64,000 nt of DNA, from assembly GCF_933775445.1 (NCBI RefSeq), contig NC_065873.1, positions 28,024,001 to 28,088,000 on the forward strand, given 5' to 3'. Source of the DNA: Argentina anserina. Lineage: Eukaryota > Streptophyta > Magnoliopsida > Rosales > Rosaceae. Below are positions 1-13,249 of this stretch, in pieces; the first letter of the stretch is position 1; every line of letters starts with the position of its first letter. The translations under genes and the position numbers were made by a program. The notes below the pieces were generated by a model, which made no database searches, had not been told where the DNA came from, and saw only the letters and a list, made by a program, of their open reading frames with translations.

Positions 1-23
1 AAAGCACTATGAAGAGGATGTAC

Positions 24-1525
24 CTTTCATAGCCAAGACCTTCTAGAATAAGTGACATAAACTCCCAAAACTTGATAGGTTCCATATTGGTTATAAAATA
101 TGCCTGCAAAAAAAAAAAAGAGAATTTCTTTTTAGCCAAAATTCCCAGAAACCTGTCTTCATATAATATATCTTGACATAATCAGATATCCAAATAAAAA
201 TGTAATGAAACAAATTGTGAAGTGATGGCTCAGTCAAGAAGCTGCATCATATTTGTAAATCCATACTTAGATTATTCAATTCCATTCTGACAACATTTAT
301 ATGCCTTCATACACATGATTTAAGAAATTTATGTAACACAAATTTACCTGTCCTGCAGCTTTCTCTGCAACTGTCCCTTCAGATGCTAGAGCTCGTTCTG
401 CACATATATGGGCATGGGCCACATTTTCAACGTATGTGAAGTCATAAATGTTATTACCATCTCCTATAATGAACTGATCATTTGAAAAAGAGCAGAAGAA
501 ATTGAGCATCAGGTATGTTAACAACTCACATTTCAAAATGTCGTTTGAATATGTGTATGTGTGTGTTTTACACTAAAAGTAATCTAGTGGATAACTAAAG
601 TACCTTGGATTTCCCTGCCCTGGCGGCAACAACTAAAGACGGAACAAGCAACCTATCACCGGGTCCGAAAATGCTGCTGGGACGTATGCAGCAGGTTAGA
701 AGCCCCTTAACACCGTTCGCCTTGATTACCAACTCTTCTCCTTGCGCTTTAGTAGCCGAATAAGTATCATTGTGCTGAAACAAAAATGCAGACAATCTAG
801 AATATCAAAGCAGAAACATAAAGCATTATTGAAAATTTGAAATTCAATAGCAATAATCAATAGTCCAACATTAAGCTTGCGCCTACCGTAGGTGGATATG
901 GCAATGACTCATCCCCATCAACAATGCTATGAACCCCATCAAACACAACACTAGGGGAGCTAGTGTATATGAGCCTCTTCACTTTCTGCTCAACACAAGC
1001 ATCAATCACATTCTTAGTCCCTGCATAGCATAGTTGATCACCAACATTATCAAACAAGTCAAAAATCGCAACCAATCAGAAGCTACACATTGTAATTCAG
1101 ATTAAGTACCTTCGACATTAACAGAATGATGGAGCTGGAAATTGTTGATCGACGAATTGGGAGCCGCCATGTGGAACACAACCTCAGCACCTTGACATGC
1201 TACACAGATTTTGATCCAAAGAACGCAAATTTACTCAATCGGTAACTGTAAAAATTCAATCTTGACCAAATTGAGATACTGAAGCGTACTGACCTTGAAG
1301 AACTTGATCCTTGCGGCGGAGGTCGATGGAAATGTACTCGGCGCGGGCGGAGTTGAGAGCGTCGGCGAGGACTCCGGCGGACTCGGAAGGTTCGAGATCG
1401 ATGGTAGGACCGAGGTCGGCGATTCGGACGCGGTAGATGCCTTGGCGGATGAGCATGAGGACCAAGTGGCGGGCGGCGAAGCCTCGGCCGCCGGTGACGA
1501 CGCACCATCTGTCATCGCCGGCCAT
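24..1525 (-). CDS. 3BETAHSD/D: 3beta-hydroxysteroid-dehydrogenase/decarboxylase, 5' part (runs off the left edge)
   Basis: Oxidises and decarboxylates 4alpha-carboxysterols during C-4 demethylation in plant sterol synthesis, at the ER (family knowledge). Exons on the minus strand: 1525-1294, 1199-1110, 1020-887, 774-604, 473-348 and 103-24; all have GT-AG borders and keep frame, and the last ends at a donor, so more exons lie outside the window. The first residues are [20 protein letters not shown], with the Rossmann nucleotide loop TGGRGFAAR. The short-chain dehydrogenase catalytic YxxxK appears as YSATK. Other family blocks visible are [22 protein letters not shown] and [12 protein letters not shown]. 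About 277 residues are present. Whether it carries the C-terminal reticulon domain of some isoforms cannot be seen. The family assignment is strong; the isoform is not determined. Confidence 0.93.
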
Positions 1526-2243
1526 CGGAAAATGTCGATGGATCTGAGGCTGAGTGAGTGAGTTTGGACTAGTAAGAGACGAAGGTGACAGAGAGCTGAG
1601 TGAGAAGAAAGAGAATCAGAGAAGTCGGGTTGACGACGGGTCGGGTGGGTCACAATATTCGCCAACCCACTAACAGTTTTTTTTGTTTTTTGGTCAAACC
1701 CACTAACAGTTTGCAAACGTCGTTTAGCGATGAAAGAGTTGGACTGCAGTAAAAACTGAGGAACGTCAGAACACAACTGGAATTCGAAAAGTTTTAATCA
1801 CCTTTTGTGGTCATCGGTCTTGGTAGTGAAACGCTGGAGCTCCAGAGGCTGCTCTTTTCCAACTAGAATCTGATGACTTATAACCAGATCGACGTTATAG
1901 CCGAAAGTACGAAGCTAGAGGTGGTGGTCCGCCGCCGATCTATGACCGGAATATGACAATACCGTCGGGGATCTGGGTCAAAGAGGCTCGAATCTCAGAT
2001 AAGTTTCTTCCTCCTATCTCCTCCGCCCAACGCTCTTAAAACTTACCAACATCTCATCCTCCTTAACGCGCGGTATCGCCTTTCCACAACCATCAGATGC
2101 TTCAGGCTGAGGAATTGACTTACCAAACAACTAGTTAGGAACTCTGATTTGGAAAAGGGAGGATTGGCTTCCCACGTGCCGCCGATAGAAAGGTAATGGT
2201 GCCAGTTCAACGTTGCAAGAAAAACTCATGCACTCCTGCGGCA

Positions 2244-2287
<44 letters not shown>

Positions 2288-3433
2288 ACGGGATTGGTGG
2301 GTCAAGAAGGTTTTCACGTCGAAAATTGGGGTGGCGGTGGTGAATACTAGGGTTATAGGATGAGGAGTAGGTTGGACTGGCGGACTGGCGGTGGAGGCTT
2401 TGGCTGCAATGTGCAGAAGGTTTTCCAGTTTTCCAGTTTTCAAGGAATTACAGCAATAGTAAAATGTTTTTACCATTTTTTATCAGAATGTTTTACCAGG
2501 TAATGAGTTTTAATTAACTTAACACTGTTAATATTGGTGTTAGTTCCTGTCATTGGTTGCTCGCACCTAGTTGGTGCCATTTTTTCTCAGCAGTATGCGG
2601 AACTGCTGTATAGTTGGTCTATCATACGTATCACATTGGTACTTATATCATGAAGTTTTGTTTAGAAGTTTTGTTTATTATGAAATATGTGATAGCGGGT
2701 AGATATTTTATGAAGCGCAAGGGTGAGTCCGGCAATGCTATTTTTGTTGTCCTTGTTGAGGATTTCTTAGGAGTCGGATGGTCTTTTTAGATCTTTCTAG
2801 GTTATCTCTTCTGAGTATGATGACCATGGTGGGATAATAAGTGAGTAGATTCATATTTGGTTATGGTTCTGGATTTCTTTGGTTATTTTTATGAGTTCTC
2901 ATTGATAGTTTGGTAGCATAGAGTTAGATATGTTTTGCTTATTTAGCTCGCATGGTTTCATTGTTTCGAAGCCTTAGAGAGTATTCCATGTTTATATTAC
3001 ATTCCTACATTAATATATAACTTTATCGACGATTCTAACAAAAAAATTAAATAAAAATCAAAGTACTAATATCGATAACGCACTAAATATAAATACTTCA
3101 ATGAGGTTTGAAATAGACACGTATTGTTTCTTTTGGTTCGTGAATTATATTAAAAAATCTTGTATCACAACGTGTATGATAGGACGCAATTTTAGTAATT
3201 GAGATTTGAGAATATGAAAATACTTCATATTAAGGTTTGTTGCGAAAAAGGTCAAAGATATTACTGAATGGGTGCGGCGTATTAAAGCCGTTGGATTAAT
3301 TGAATGGAAAAATTAATCTCTCATTCTGGATCCGCCTTCAGGCGCGCCGAAGCCAAATCGACTCACTTTGGTTTTCCCTCCGTTTAATGTCAACAAAATT
3401 CAAAGATCACAACTTTACAGTTTCTCCGGACTT
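1526..3433. other. Intergenic, divergent promoter region
   Basis: Spacer between the divergent sterol dehydrogenase and SNM1 genes, so it should hold both promoters. Apart from a GA microsatellite near 2246-2284 I see no coding signal. Short frames here use low-complexity sequence and have no recognisable motif. Confidence 0.6.
2246..2284. repeat. (GA)n microsatellite
   Basis: About 19 perfect GA units upstream of SNM1. GA/CT tracts are common in plant promoters and 5' leaders, and this one is long enough to be length-polymorphic. Confidence 0.95.
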
Positions 3434-6400
3434 ATGGCCTCCAACTCCAACTTCAAACCTTCATTCAATCCCACACAATACTACCACGACGACGACGACG
3501 ACGATTTCCAAACCCCACTCACCCAAACCGCCGCAGCTCGCCGCAACCCCTCCAAAAAGCCCAAGCTCTCCGCCGCCAACCCCATTGCTCCCGGCAAGGA
3601 AAACATTCCGCCAATCCAAGACTGCAGCTTGGACTCCCTACCCGAAAGCCTCGACTTTTTCCCGGCCGCTGACGTCACTCCTCATGCGGGGAATGAGAAG
3701 GGGCTGTCGAAACTCAAAGGGGGCTACCTGCGGAATTCGATAGAGTCTAGGCTGATTAAGGCTGGAGGCGATTGGGGTTTTGGTTATGGTGATGATGATG
3801 ATGGGGATGAGTTTGAGGAGATTGATGAGCTGCTGAGGCTGAATGGGGCTGAGGAAGAAGGAGGTGACGGGATTGTGGAGGATGAGAATGTCGGTTTGGT
3901 TTTGTGTCCTCTATGTGGGGTTGATATTTCTGAGCTGGGTAATGAAGATAGAGAGGTTCATACCAATGCTTGTCTCGACAAACAAGAAGTCGAGCCTTTG
4001 GATGTAAGTTTTGAAGTGTAAAGATTTTGTCTTTTTGATTGTGAAATGCTACATTTGAATGTTGGAGGTAAGTATGAAGTGTTTGATGGTCTAAAGATTT
4101 GGTTTTTTATATTGTGACAGGAACCCAAGGGGATTGAGATCGATGGTGAGGCGATGGGGGCGAGAGTTCGTGGGCTAGTTATTGAGTGGATAAGGGGTCT
4201 TGGTTTGGAGAAGTATGAGGATATTTTTGTGAGGGAGGAGATTGATTGGGATGCGCTGCAGTGGCTTACTGAAGAGGTAGTGATCTTGGCATGTGCTTTC
4301 TTGCTTGGATGTTGGATTGTGTTTGTGTTTTTGATTGATTTGTTTCGTATAACTGTGTTAGGATTTGATTAATATTGGCATTACGACACTTGGTCCGCGG
4401 AAGAAGATTATGCATGCAATTGCTCAACTTAGAGAAGGGACTAGTAGTGGAGCTCAAGCGCAAACTGCACAACCAAGAAACAGGAGTGTTAATGGAGTCG
4501 AGGTGCTCAATGATAGTTTTGAAGGAGGAGCAGTTGGTAATAGTTGTAAATCAGCTTCAAACAAGTTGATTACAGATTACTTTTCAGGATTTTGTGGTGC
4601 TAGGAAGCAGGTCGGCAGCACCTCTAAAGAACAGCCAAGGGCAGAAAAGCGTCGGTCAGGTTCTAGTGGTAAAGGTCCTGCTGTGAAAAATCATGCGACA
4701 AATAGGAAACTCAGGGATGTTCCCTTGTGGTGCTGCGTACCAGGAACACCATTTCGAGTGGTAAGTGGCTATGCTAGGATCCATTCTTGAGCTTAAGGAT
4801 AAGTTATGAATGCTATTACCTTATTTCATTTATCTCATAAAGCAGGTACTGTTGCTAACTTCATACATCTTAATATTTGCAGGATGCTTTTAAATATCTT
4901 AGACGAGATTGTTCTCATTGGTTTCTCACTCACTTTCACATGGATCGTAAGTTGCTTTATTGTTATTATATGTTGTTTTTGAATTTTATCTTGCTTTGTG
5001 AGTTTGGAGACGTATAGGTCATATACTGCAGTTGATCCCACTGAATATATGCAGTTATTTGTGTGTCAACAGTTGTCTGGTTTGATGGGATTGCATTTGT
5101 TGTTGCAGATTATCAAGGTCTAACAAAGTCATTTTGTCATGGAAAGATCTACTGCTCCTCCATTACAGCTAAGCTTGTAAACATGAAGCTTGGCATTCCA
5201 TGGGACAACATACAAGTAGTACCCCTTAACCAAAAAATCAATATTGCAGGTGTTGGTGTTACATGCTTGGATGCAAACCACTGTCCTGGTTCTATAATTA
5301 TACTCTTTGAACCTCCCAGCAGTAAGGTGTGTTAAAAGTACTTCCTATGACTAAAGATGTGTTCTTTTCTTGTAAGAAAGAAAAATTGTCACATCTTCTT
5401 GTTGGCTATATAGGCTGTTCTACATACAGGGGACTTTCGCTTTAGTGAGGATGCAGCAAGCATGTCTGTTGTCCGAACATCTTCTATTCATACCCTTATC
5501 CTTGATACCACTTACTGTAACCCACAGGTAACTCAGGCACATGGATTATTGCATTATGTCAAAAGCAATTGGCTCTAGTTGTAATCATTTGAAGAATTTC
5601 AATCTACAAGCTAGTTTGTATGATGACAGTAACTTTAGGCATAAACTACTTTTTGTCTGAGACAAGTTGAAACTATTTATTCTTTTTACACTAAACAAAT
5701 TGTGGTCTCCTACCCATATGAAGTCTTTATACATTATATGGATCAAGAACCAAAGTGAAATCAACTCCTGTTTTTTTTAATTCTTTGCAGTATGACTTTC
5801 CGAAGCAGGAGGCTGTAATTCAGTTTGTCATCGATGCAATCCAAGCTGAAACTTTCAACCCTAGAACTCTATTTCTGATTGGCAGCTACACAATTGGTAA
5901 GCTCAGTTTTTCTCTCATCTTTCCTACCTTCTTAACCTTTAATCTTCTTGGTTGGCAAGCCTTGTATCTTTTGGCTTATGAATTCCACTAAGAGTCTAAA
6001 TGCATATTTTGCCTTGCTCTGTCATCAGATCACCACAAGTGGTGGTTGATTTGCTATCCATTATCTCTTTGACCTGGTTTTGCTCATCTTCCCTCCTCAT
6101 CCTTGTGTTGCGTTATCATTTTACAATAGGAAAGGAACGCCTTTACTTGGAGGTTGCTCGTGTGCTCCGGAAAAAGATATATGTCACTGCTGGAAAGCTG
6201 CACATTTTAAAATGTTTGGACTTCCCTGAGGAGGATATGCAGTGGTTTACATTGAATGAACATGAAAGCCAAATTCATGCGGTGCCAATGTGGACGCTAG
6301 CAAGCTTCAAGCGACTGAAGCATGTATCAAATCAATATGCGGTTAGAATTTACCTTTTTCAGTCATATGTTAAGACCTGACAATTATGTATTAAATGTAT

Positions 6401-7326
6401 CATAAGATTTGCAATTAAGTCCGCACAATCTCTTGGTAGAACTTGTCAGATCATTAGATTAGGATAAGATACTCGACTGGTTGACTTGATGTGATGTCAG
6501 GTAGTATAATCAGATCATGAATTGCACTCGACTAGTTGACCCTGATGTGATGTCAAGTAGTATAATCAGATCATCAATTTCATGACTAAGAAAGTTGCTT
6601 TCATGAATTCAAATTCTACTGATATTTAGTCCTAATAATTTGTGTACTGTAGTTTAGAAGCGACCGTTGTTGACAAAATCCTTGGTATGTGCTTAATAAT
6701 CAGAGTCGATACAGCCTTATTGTTGCTTTCTCTCCAACTGGCTGGAGTTTTGGTAAAGGAAAGAAGAAGTCTCCTGGAAGACGATGGCAGCAGGGTACCA
6801 TTATAAGGTAACGTTTACTCTCCTTGAAGATTAAGTTGTGTCAATTATCAGTTTCCTGAATGTTATCTAGTAATGGTTAGAACAAAGGGATCAACATACA
6901 CTAACAGTCATTCTTGATATGGTGCCTGAATAGCAAAAAGTGAACTAAATTTCGATTGATTGCTCAAATATACTAATAAACATTCGTGTAATGAACATTT
7001 ACCCCTGCAGCCAAATTTTACATTTTCACTTCAAACATGTTCCAGTTGTAAGCCTGTTGTGGGTGACATTTTGGCTTGAACTGTGAAACACCATGAATTG
7101 TATGCATGTTTTTCCAAATAAAACTGCACAATAAAGGATTTAAGTAATTAGAGATGATGTTCCCTTTGTTCTATCCTCCAGGTATGAGGTGCCATACAGT
7201 GAGCATTCGAGCTTTACAGAACTCAGGCAGTTTGTTAAGCTTGTGTCTCCCGTACAGATAATACCGAGCGTGAACAACCATGGCCCTGATTCAGCAAAAT
7301 CCATGATTTCCCTTCTGTCTTCTTAA
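3434..7326 (+). CDS. SNM1: DNA cross-link repair protein SNM1 (beta-CASP nuclease with UBZ4-like finger and SAM domain)
   Basis: 5'-exonuclease of the SNM1/DCLRE1/Pso2 family acting in nuclear repair of interstrand cross-links and oxidative damage (family knowledge). Ten exons: 3434-4003, 4121-4276, 4362-4760, 4883-4946, 5109-5326, 5414-5527, 5791-5896, 6130-6341, 6704-6807, 7182-7326; 695 residues. The N-terminus is acidic and disordered. A UBZ4-like finger uses C158, C161, H176 and C180. A SAM domain spans about residues 200-265. The metallo-beta-lactamase/beta-CASP core begins near 375 and shows THFHMDHY (metal site), [31 protein letters not shown] and SEHSSFTEL. An in-frame codon upstream could add 22 residues; 3434 is preferred because the core family proteins begin MA. 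The UBZ plus SAM layout is typical of plant SNM1. Confidence 0.93.
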
Positions 7327-8046
7327 TTCTTTGTCCATAATAATTCCCGCTGTATCATCACAAACATATGTATAAAATCTGTAATACTACTTGTATTGCT
7401 GTTCTGTAGTGAACGTTACATTCCAACAAATATAAGAGTGCCAGTGGGGGACTTGATTTCTTTGTTTGATGATAATGAAAGGAAAGACCCAGCAACTTGC
7501 GAAATTGCGTTGACGAAGAAGTCTATTTTGCTAGATCAATATCTTGTTTGAGCTGGAATTACTAATTACAGATCGAGCACCTAGCTGACTTTGCTCGTTG
7601 GCCGCCGTTCATATTCAAGTATTAGAGCCAAACAACTAGTAGTCTAGTATGACTAGCCATTGGGGTCCTGAAGCTATGAATGCATGATCGGAATTCATGT
7701 AGATGTCGTTGCAACACAAGTAGCCAATGTCATGGAATATGGTACACCCTGAATGTAAAACAGACTAGCACAGTAGTCGCATGTCTTGTATGCATCAGTG
7801 AGAATTCTTGGTTCATTCTCTTTGTTGGTGTCTTCGATTCAACAAGGACATGGCACTTCTCATTCCCTGAAGATTTCATGAAACAAATCTGGTAAATACA
7901 GTTGAATGGGGATGGTAGCTGAACTTATAACAAAGCATGGTAAAGGTGTAGACAGCTAATGAGATTTAGTAACCTGTACGTAAAACACTTCAACTACCCT
8001 CCTTAAAACCAAATCGCCAGTAGCTCAACTTATAATCGATCGAACC
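7327..8046. other. SNM1 3' region with an open exon-like segment
   Basis: Contains the presumed SNM1 3' UTR. From 7411 to 7551 a 46-codon open stretch follows a good acceptor (TTCTGTAG at 7402-7409) and ends in TGA. It may be an alternative last exon or chance. Nothing else is coding-like. Confidence 0.45.
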
Positions 8047-9153
8047 AAATTTACCGACTACCTCTTATTTATCCACTTTATGTCTATTTCCTAGATTAAT
8101 GTCGTGTCTTTCTTTAACTAGTATCAAATCATAGTTCTCTATATAATTCTAATAACAATATATTATATTTTCTTCTAATTTTAATTTTAACCCATTTTAA
8201 AATTTGACTTTAACTCACATTTATGTAAAACCATTTGCTGGTCTGATATTTTGTCACAAGACCCACGCTTGGAGATAGACAGTTCCATACTTGAGCTTCG
8301 TTCAAGGTCGCATCGAACATGCTCTCTCCTCTTTTTTTTTTTTTTTTGCATCATGCATGGAAGGAATTATATATTATTTAAGAAAATAACATCAAACCAC
8401 AAATAATTACATAAAGTAAGGATCCATACGAAAGTAAAAATTTTAGTAGAGGCTGGGAACTACATGACATTGAAAGCAAGTGTGTTGCATATATGAGCCT
8501 CAATCAATTGTACTTATGATCATCTGAATAATTATCCATAGAAATCTATACGAACTTTATCAACAAAACTTTACTGTCTATTTACCAAGCAAGACCAACA
8601 AAGTTTTTGAGGATGAAAAATAGTTTGTGATTTACCATTAATTGACCGTTTACCTTCCAATGACAAATTGAAACGAGAACTGGAGCCAAGGTGACTTTAA
8701 ACACATACTTAAGTCAAACTCCACCCACAACAATTCAGTGGATACAAAAATTGAACTAGAACACTGAGCATACATAGAACGTTGTTCTAATCGAAAAAAA
8801 AAAATTAGAATGTTGTTCAAGGGCGTGGGTACCCAGTAGATATAGAAAAATAAATGCATGTTAAAATAGTTATTAAAAAAATTAATATCCAAATAGATAT
8901 TAAAGTTTAAGGTTTTAGAATTTGCGATATTTAAGAGTAAAAACTCTAAATCTTAAATTTTAAACTCAAAATCTGAAATATTATAAGAAAAAATAAATTC
9001 TAAAATTTTTGTTAAGTATAAAATTAGAAAAAAATATAATTTATTATTATTAACTTATAAAAATAACCATAATTATATTATAGTTAATCTAGGACGTGTC
9101 AATAATTTATGTGAGTTGGCACGAGGGTGGTAAGATAACAGGTCGGCAAATTT
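8047..9153. mobile_element. Large terminal-inverted-repeat element, copy 1 (about 1.1 kb)
   Basis: Both ends carry the same inverted motif: the left starts AAATTTACCGACTACCTC and the right ends GGTCGGCAAATTT. Inner parts near 8900-9100 resemble the second copy at 14090-14558, including a run of 'ctctaaa...ttaaactc' words and a shared '...aaaattagaa' block. It is longer than copy 2 by roughly 600 bases in the middle (about 8200-8870), which may be a later insertion or the piece lost from copy 2. It has no transposase frame. No clear target duplication was found, so the superfamily is undetermined. Confidence 0.6.
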
Positions 9154-9405
9154 GCTTTCATCATCGTCGACCATGTATACCAGACGAGTGAAACAACCAA
9201 GGCAAGAAGAAGACTCCCATTTGGACTTGAAGAAACCCAATAAATGAAGAATTTAAGACTCTTCAAAGCCTCCCAAGTCCCAACTAATCAGCCTCATCTA
9301 GCTGCCTCTGGTTGGTGTTTGCATTTACTTTCTTCCAACCACCACCTTTTCTTCTTCATACATATAACCCTCCTCTCTTCATCAAGCTCAAAACAGACAC
9401 TAACA

Positions 9406-11820
9406 ATGTCAGTTAATCCATCAGACATGGCCAGTGAGAGAGATCTCTTATCCACCGAGATAGTCAACCGTGGAATCGAGTCCTCCGGCCCCAATGCCGG
9501 CTCCCTCACCTTCTCCGTCAGGGTCCGGAGGCGCCTGCCGGACTTTCTCCAGTCGGTGAACCTCAAGTACGTCAAGTTGGGGTACCACCACCTCATCAAC
9601 AATGCTATATACCTGGCCACCATACCTATTTTAGTCGTGGTTTTCAGTGCTGAGGTTGGGAGTCTCAGTAGGGAGGAGCTGTGGAAGAAGCTCTGGTTTG
9701 ATGCACGTTATGACCTCGCCACTGTGCTTGGCTTCTTCGGGGTCTTTGTCTTCACCTTGTCTGTCTACTTCATGTCGCGCCCTCGCTCTATCTACCTCAT
9801 TGATTTTGCTTGCTTTCGCCCTAGCGAGGATCTAAAGGTACTATTTGCCTCACTCTCTCACCAATTTGATATATTAGGTTGTTAGATCGTCAATCTGAAT
9901 TATCATTCAAGGAACTTGAATATTGTTGAAATAGATCTTAAAACTTATGATTTACGTAAATATATATTGTTTGTTGTGTTAGGAAATGCAAGGTTCCTTG
10001 TTAAATATTTGGTGATGAAAATGATTTAGGGCTATATGCGGCAAATCTCGTGTTCATAACTTCATTTATGGAACTTTCCTCTCTAAGGAACTAGGCAAAT
10101 ATCATACGATCGGAACCAGGGAAATCTCATGTTAATATACTTTCTAGCTGTAATTTCCCTACCTCACAGTTATGGAATAATATGAAATTTCATTCGAGTG
10201 AATTTTACAAAAATTGCCAATTGTAAATTTCAAACATGCATGATCGAGATTTTATCTTCTAGCTGGCTAGCTATATGTGGCAGATTGGTTTGTACAGTAC
10301 CTTATGTTAGTGATATGTTTTAGGTGTCAAAAGAGCAATTCATAGAGCTAGCAAGACAATCAGGCAAGTTTGATGAACCAAGCCTCGAATTCCAGGCTCG
10401 AATTCTCAAGTCATCAGGTTTAGGAGACGAGACCTACATCCCAAAGTCAGTGATCACCTCCACTGAGAACACTGCAACCATGAAAGAAGGTAGAGCGGAG
10501 GCCTCAATGGTGATGTTCGGAGCACTGGACGAGCTCTTCGAAAAGACCAAGGTCCGTCCCAAGGACGTAGGTGTTCTTGTGGTGAACTGCAGCATATTCA
10601 ATCCCACACCCTCCTTGTCCGCCATGATCATAAATCACTACAAGATGAGGGGTAACATCTTGAGCTACAATCTGGGTGGCATGGGGTGCAGCGCTGGGAT
10701 CATAGCCATTGATTTGGCTAAAGACATGCTTCAGGCAAATCCCAACAACTATGCTTTGGTGGTTAGCACTGAGACGGTGGGATATAATTGGTACCCGGGA
10801 AATGACAGGTCTATGCTGGTTCCCAATTGTTTCTTCCGCATGGGTTGCTCTGCCGTGCTTCTCTCCAATCGTCGCCGTGACTACCCCCGTGCCAAATATC
10901 GCCTTGAACACATCGTTCGAACACATAAAGGCGCCGACGACCGTAGCTTCAGGTTAGGTTTCAACCACAGTTTCAAAACATTATATCTATGCGTAACAGC
11001 ATAACATGATTATAAATATGTCACGTACCAGATTATCCAGGAACTTAATAATTGCAGATATAGACCCTAAATGGTCCTTCAGCATTTCTATAGGACGGGC
11101 ACTAATTAAGTAGGAGAAGTTACCCTAATGTGTAGGGGGCTTATCAAAAACTAGGACCAAACTTAACTCTGAATCCGATTGATTCTCGTACAGGACACCA
11201 TCTTTTAGTTACTGAATTTTAGACCTAACCGTAAAGTTCAATTTTGAACATGCAGATGTGTATACCAAGAAGAAGATGAGAAAAGGCTCAAGGGGCTAAA
11301 GATCAGCAAAGAGCTGGTGGAAATTGGTGGTGAAGCACTGAAAACCAACATCACCACTCTCGGACCTCTAGTCCTACCCTTATCGGAGCAGCTCCTCTTT
11401 TTCGCTACATTGGTCTCGAGGCACTTGTTCAACAATGGAGATTCACATCTCTCTTTATCCTCCAGCAAGCGACCATACATTCCTGATTTCAAACTGGCAT
11501 TTGAGCGCTTCTGCGTGCACGCGGCCAGCAAGACTGTGCTGGATGAGCTGCAGAGGAACCTGGAGCTCAGCGACGAGAACATGGAGGCGTCGAGGATGAC
11601 GCTGCACCGATTTGGCAACACTTCGAGCAGTAGCATATGGTATGAGCTGGCTTACATGGAAGCACAGGAGAAAGTGAAGAGAGGAGACCGAGTTTGGCAG
11701 TTGGCATTCGGGTCTGGATTCAAGTGTAACAGCATTGTTTGGCGGTCCATGCGCCGGATTAGGAAACCGTCAAGGAATCCATGGCTCGATTGCATTGAAA
11801 GATACCCGGTCATGAATTGA
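9406..11820 (+). CDS. KCS10: 3-ketoacyl-CoA synthase, FIDDLEHEAD/KCS10-like
   Basis: Condensing enzyme that adds malonyl-CoA to fatty acyl-CoA in very-long-chain fatty acid elongation at the ER; FIDDLEHEAD/KCS10 is needed for cuticle function and to prevent organ fusion (family knowledge). Exons 9406-9837, 10324-10952 and 11256-11820; 541 residues. The N-terminal block [20 protein letters not shown] is a signature of the KCS10 type. Two membrane segments lie near residues 66-85 and 105-122. The catalytic cysteine sits in [10 protein letters not shown]. The catalytic histidine lies in [12 protein letters not shown] and the asparagine of the triad is the N in that block. It differs from my memory of Arabidopsis KCS10 by a few extra N-terminal residues and an insert around WFDARYD, so it may be a paralogue rather than the single orthologue. 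Confidence 0.93.
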
Positions 11821-13249
11821 TATTGATCTCTAGCTAAGCTAGGGTTGTGATCGGAGATTACTGAAGTTGAAGAAGGCTAGTTAATATGGACAATACGTAC
11901 TGATGACTAAAAACCTTATTAATTTTTTTTTCTTTTTATTTAATATTCTCCTCAATAATATCCTCCTTAATTCTCTTTGAACGTAAGACATCGATATGTC
12001 CAGCATAAAGAAGGTATCTGGGGAGCAGATTGGAATGTGAACTCTGTTGCCCAGCTTACATCCATCCAGAATTAGGGGATTTTCGGGCATAAAGATCGAT
12101 GTTGTAAAGCAGTTGTTTTCAAAGTACCTGGATTAGGGTTTTGTACGTTCGTGCCAAATGTTATTTGCACTTCCAAAACGATGTGTGAATATATAGTACG
12201 TATTCTGAATTATATATATATGAAATGCATACCTTGAATTGAATGATTGCAATAAAATTTCCTTGTGATGTTACCTTCTAATTAATGATGATCTGATGTG
12301 CTACTAATTACGTATTGTAAGGAGAAGCTAGCTGTTGCTTAGAGTTCAAAACAAAAGCAGGAGCTAGCTAGTTGGGTTATCGACATCACATGTCACAAAT
12401 ATTGATGAGTTTCTTGCGAATTCAAAGCAACACTAGCTTGAGTATCATCGTCCTCTCATCTAGTTACACCGATCATAGCATTAGGATTTCGAAAATTCAC
12501 TGTTTATGAATTAGGACTTCGATAGTCAACGAATTATCGCATTAAAAAGAAGTGGTTTGCTAGCTGATAGTATTTCTGGCACGCATTATTGCAATAATAC
12601 TTCCTTAATTATCATGTCTACCTTGTTTACATATGCATGCATGTTGATGCTTTCAGTTGCAAATAAAAGCATGCATGACCCAGCTATCTAGCTAGGTCGA
12701 CACTGTTGTACATGTCCTATACAAAAAGGGAATACTAAAAATTCAGATCTATGTAGCCGATATCAATAAGTAGCTACTAATCAATTAACTTTTATTTTTA
12801 TTCAGCTTTCTCCTCCAAATACGCATGTTCATAACTTAATGCTTTAATTTCGACTTGAATATGTTAGGCAACATATCAAAAGTGTGAATTTCTTTTTGGA
12901 GGACGAAATGTACGTAAGAGTTAGTCCAACGCAAATCTCCAAAGCTTAAATACACTGATCTCTTCTGATCGAAATCATCAAATTGGCACGACAGCACTGA
13001 GCCTCTCCGTTCGTATGACCATAATGTGGGGGCATGCAATATTGGTTGTCTTTCTTGTTAATTTCCCTTACTCAACAAAACTCATATATGCGCCATCCCA
13101 AAAGCATGACCTTAATTAATCATCAGTTGCAAAAGCCCCCGTATTTTATATCTTGCATATAAAATGATATTGCAGGCCTAATTCATCAAGTATTCCCATC
13201 TCGATAAACTGGCCTACAGACTTTAATTGAATTGTACCACATTACTTCC
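11821..13249. other. Intergenic, nothing supported
   Basis: AT-rich spacer. Short frames on both strands have no family motif. A TATA-like tract lies at about 13143-13160, upstream of the small secreted gene. Confidence 0.55.

Noticed and set aside
1231..1776. 181-residue minus frame over exon 1 of the sterol dehydrogenase
   Set aside because: Overlaps the real exon in another frame; Ser/Pro-rich composition comes from the GC-rich coding sequence.
3300..3743. 147-residue frame overlapping the SNM1 start
   Set aside because: Shadow of SNM1 exon 1; low-complexity Thr/Pro runs come from the GAC repeat in the real frame.
10504..10926. 140-residue minus frame across KCS exon 2
   Set aside because: Antisense shadow of the KCS coding exon.
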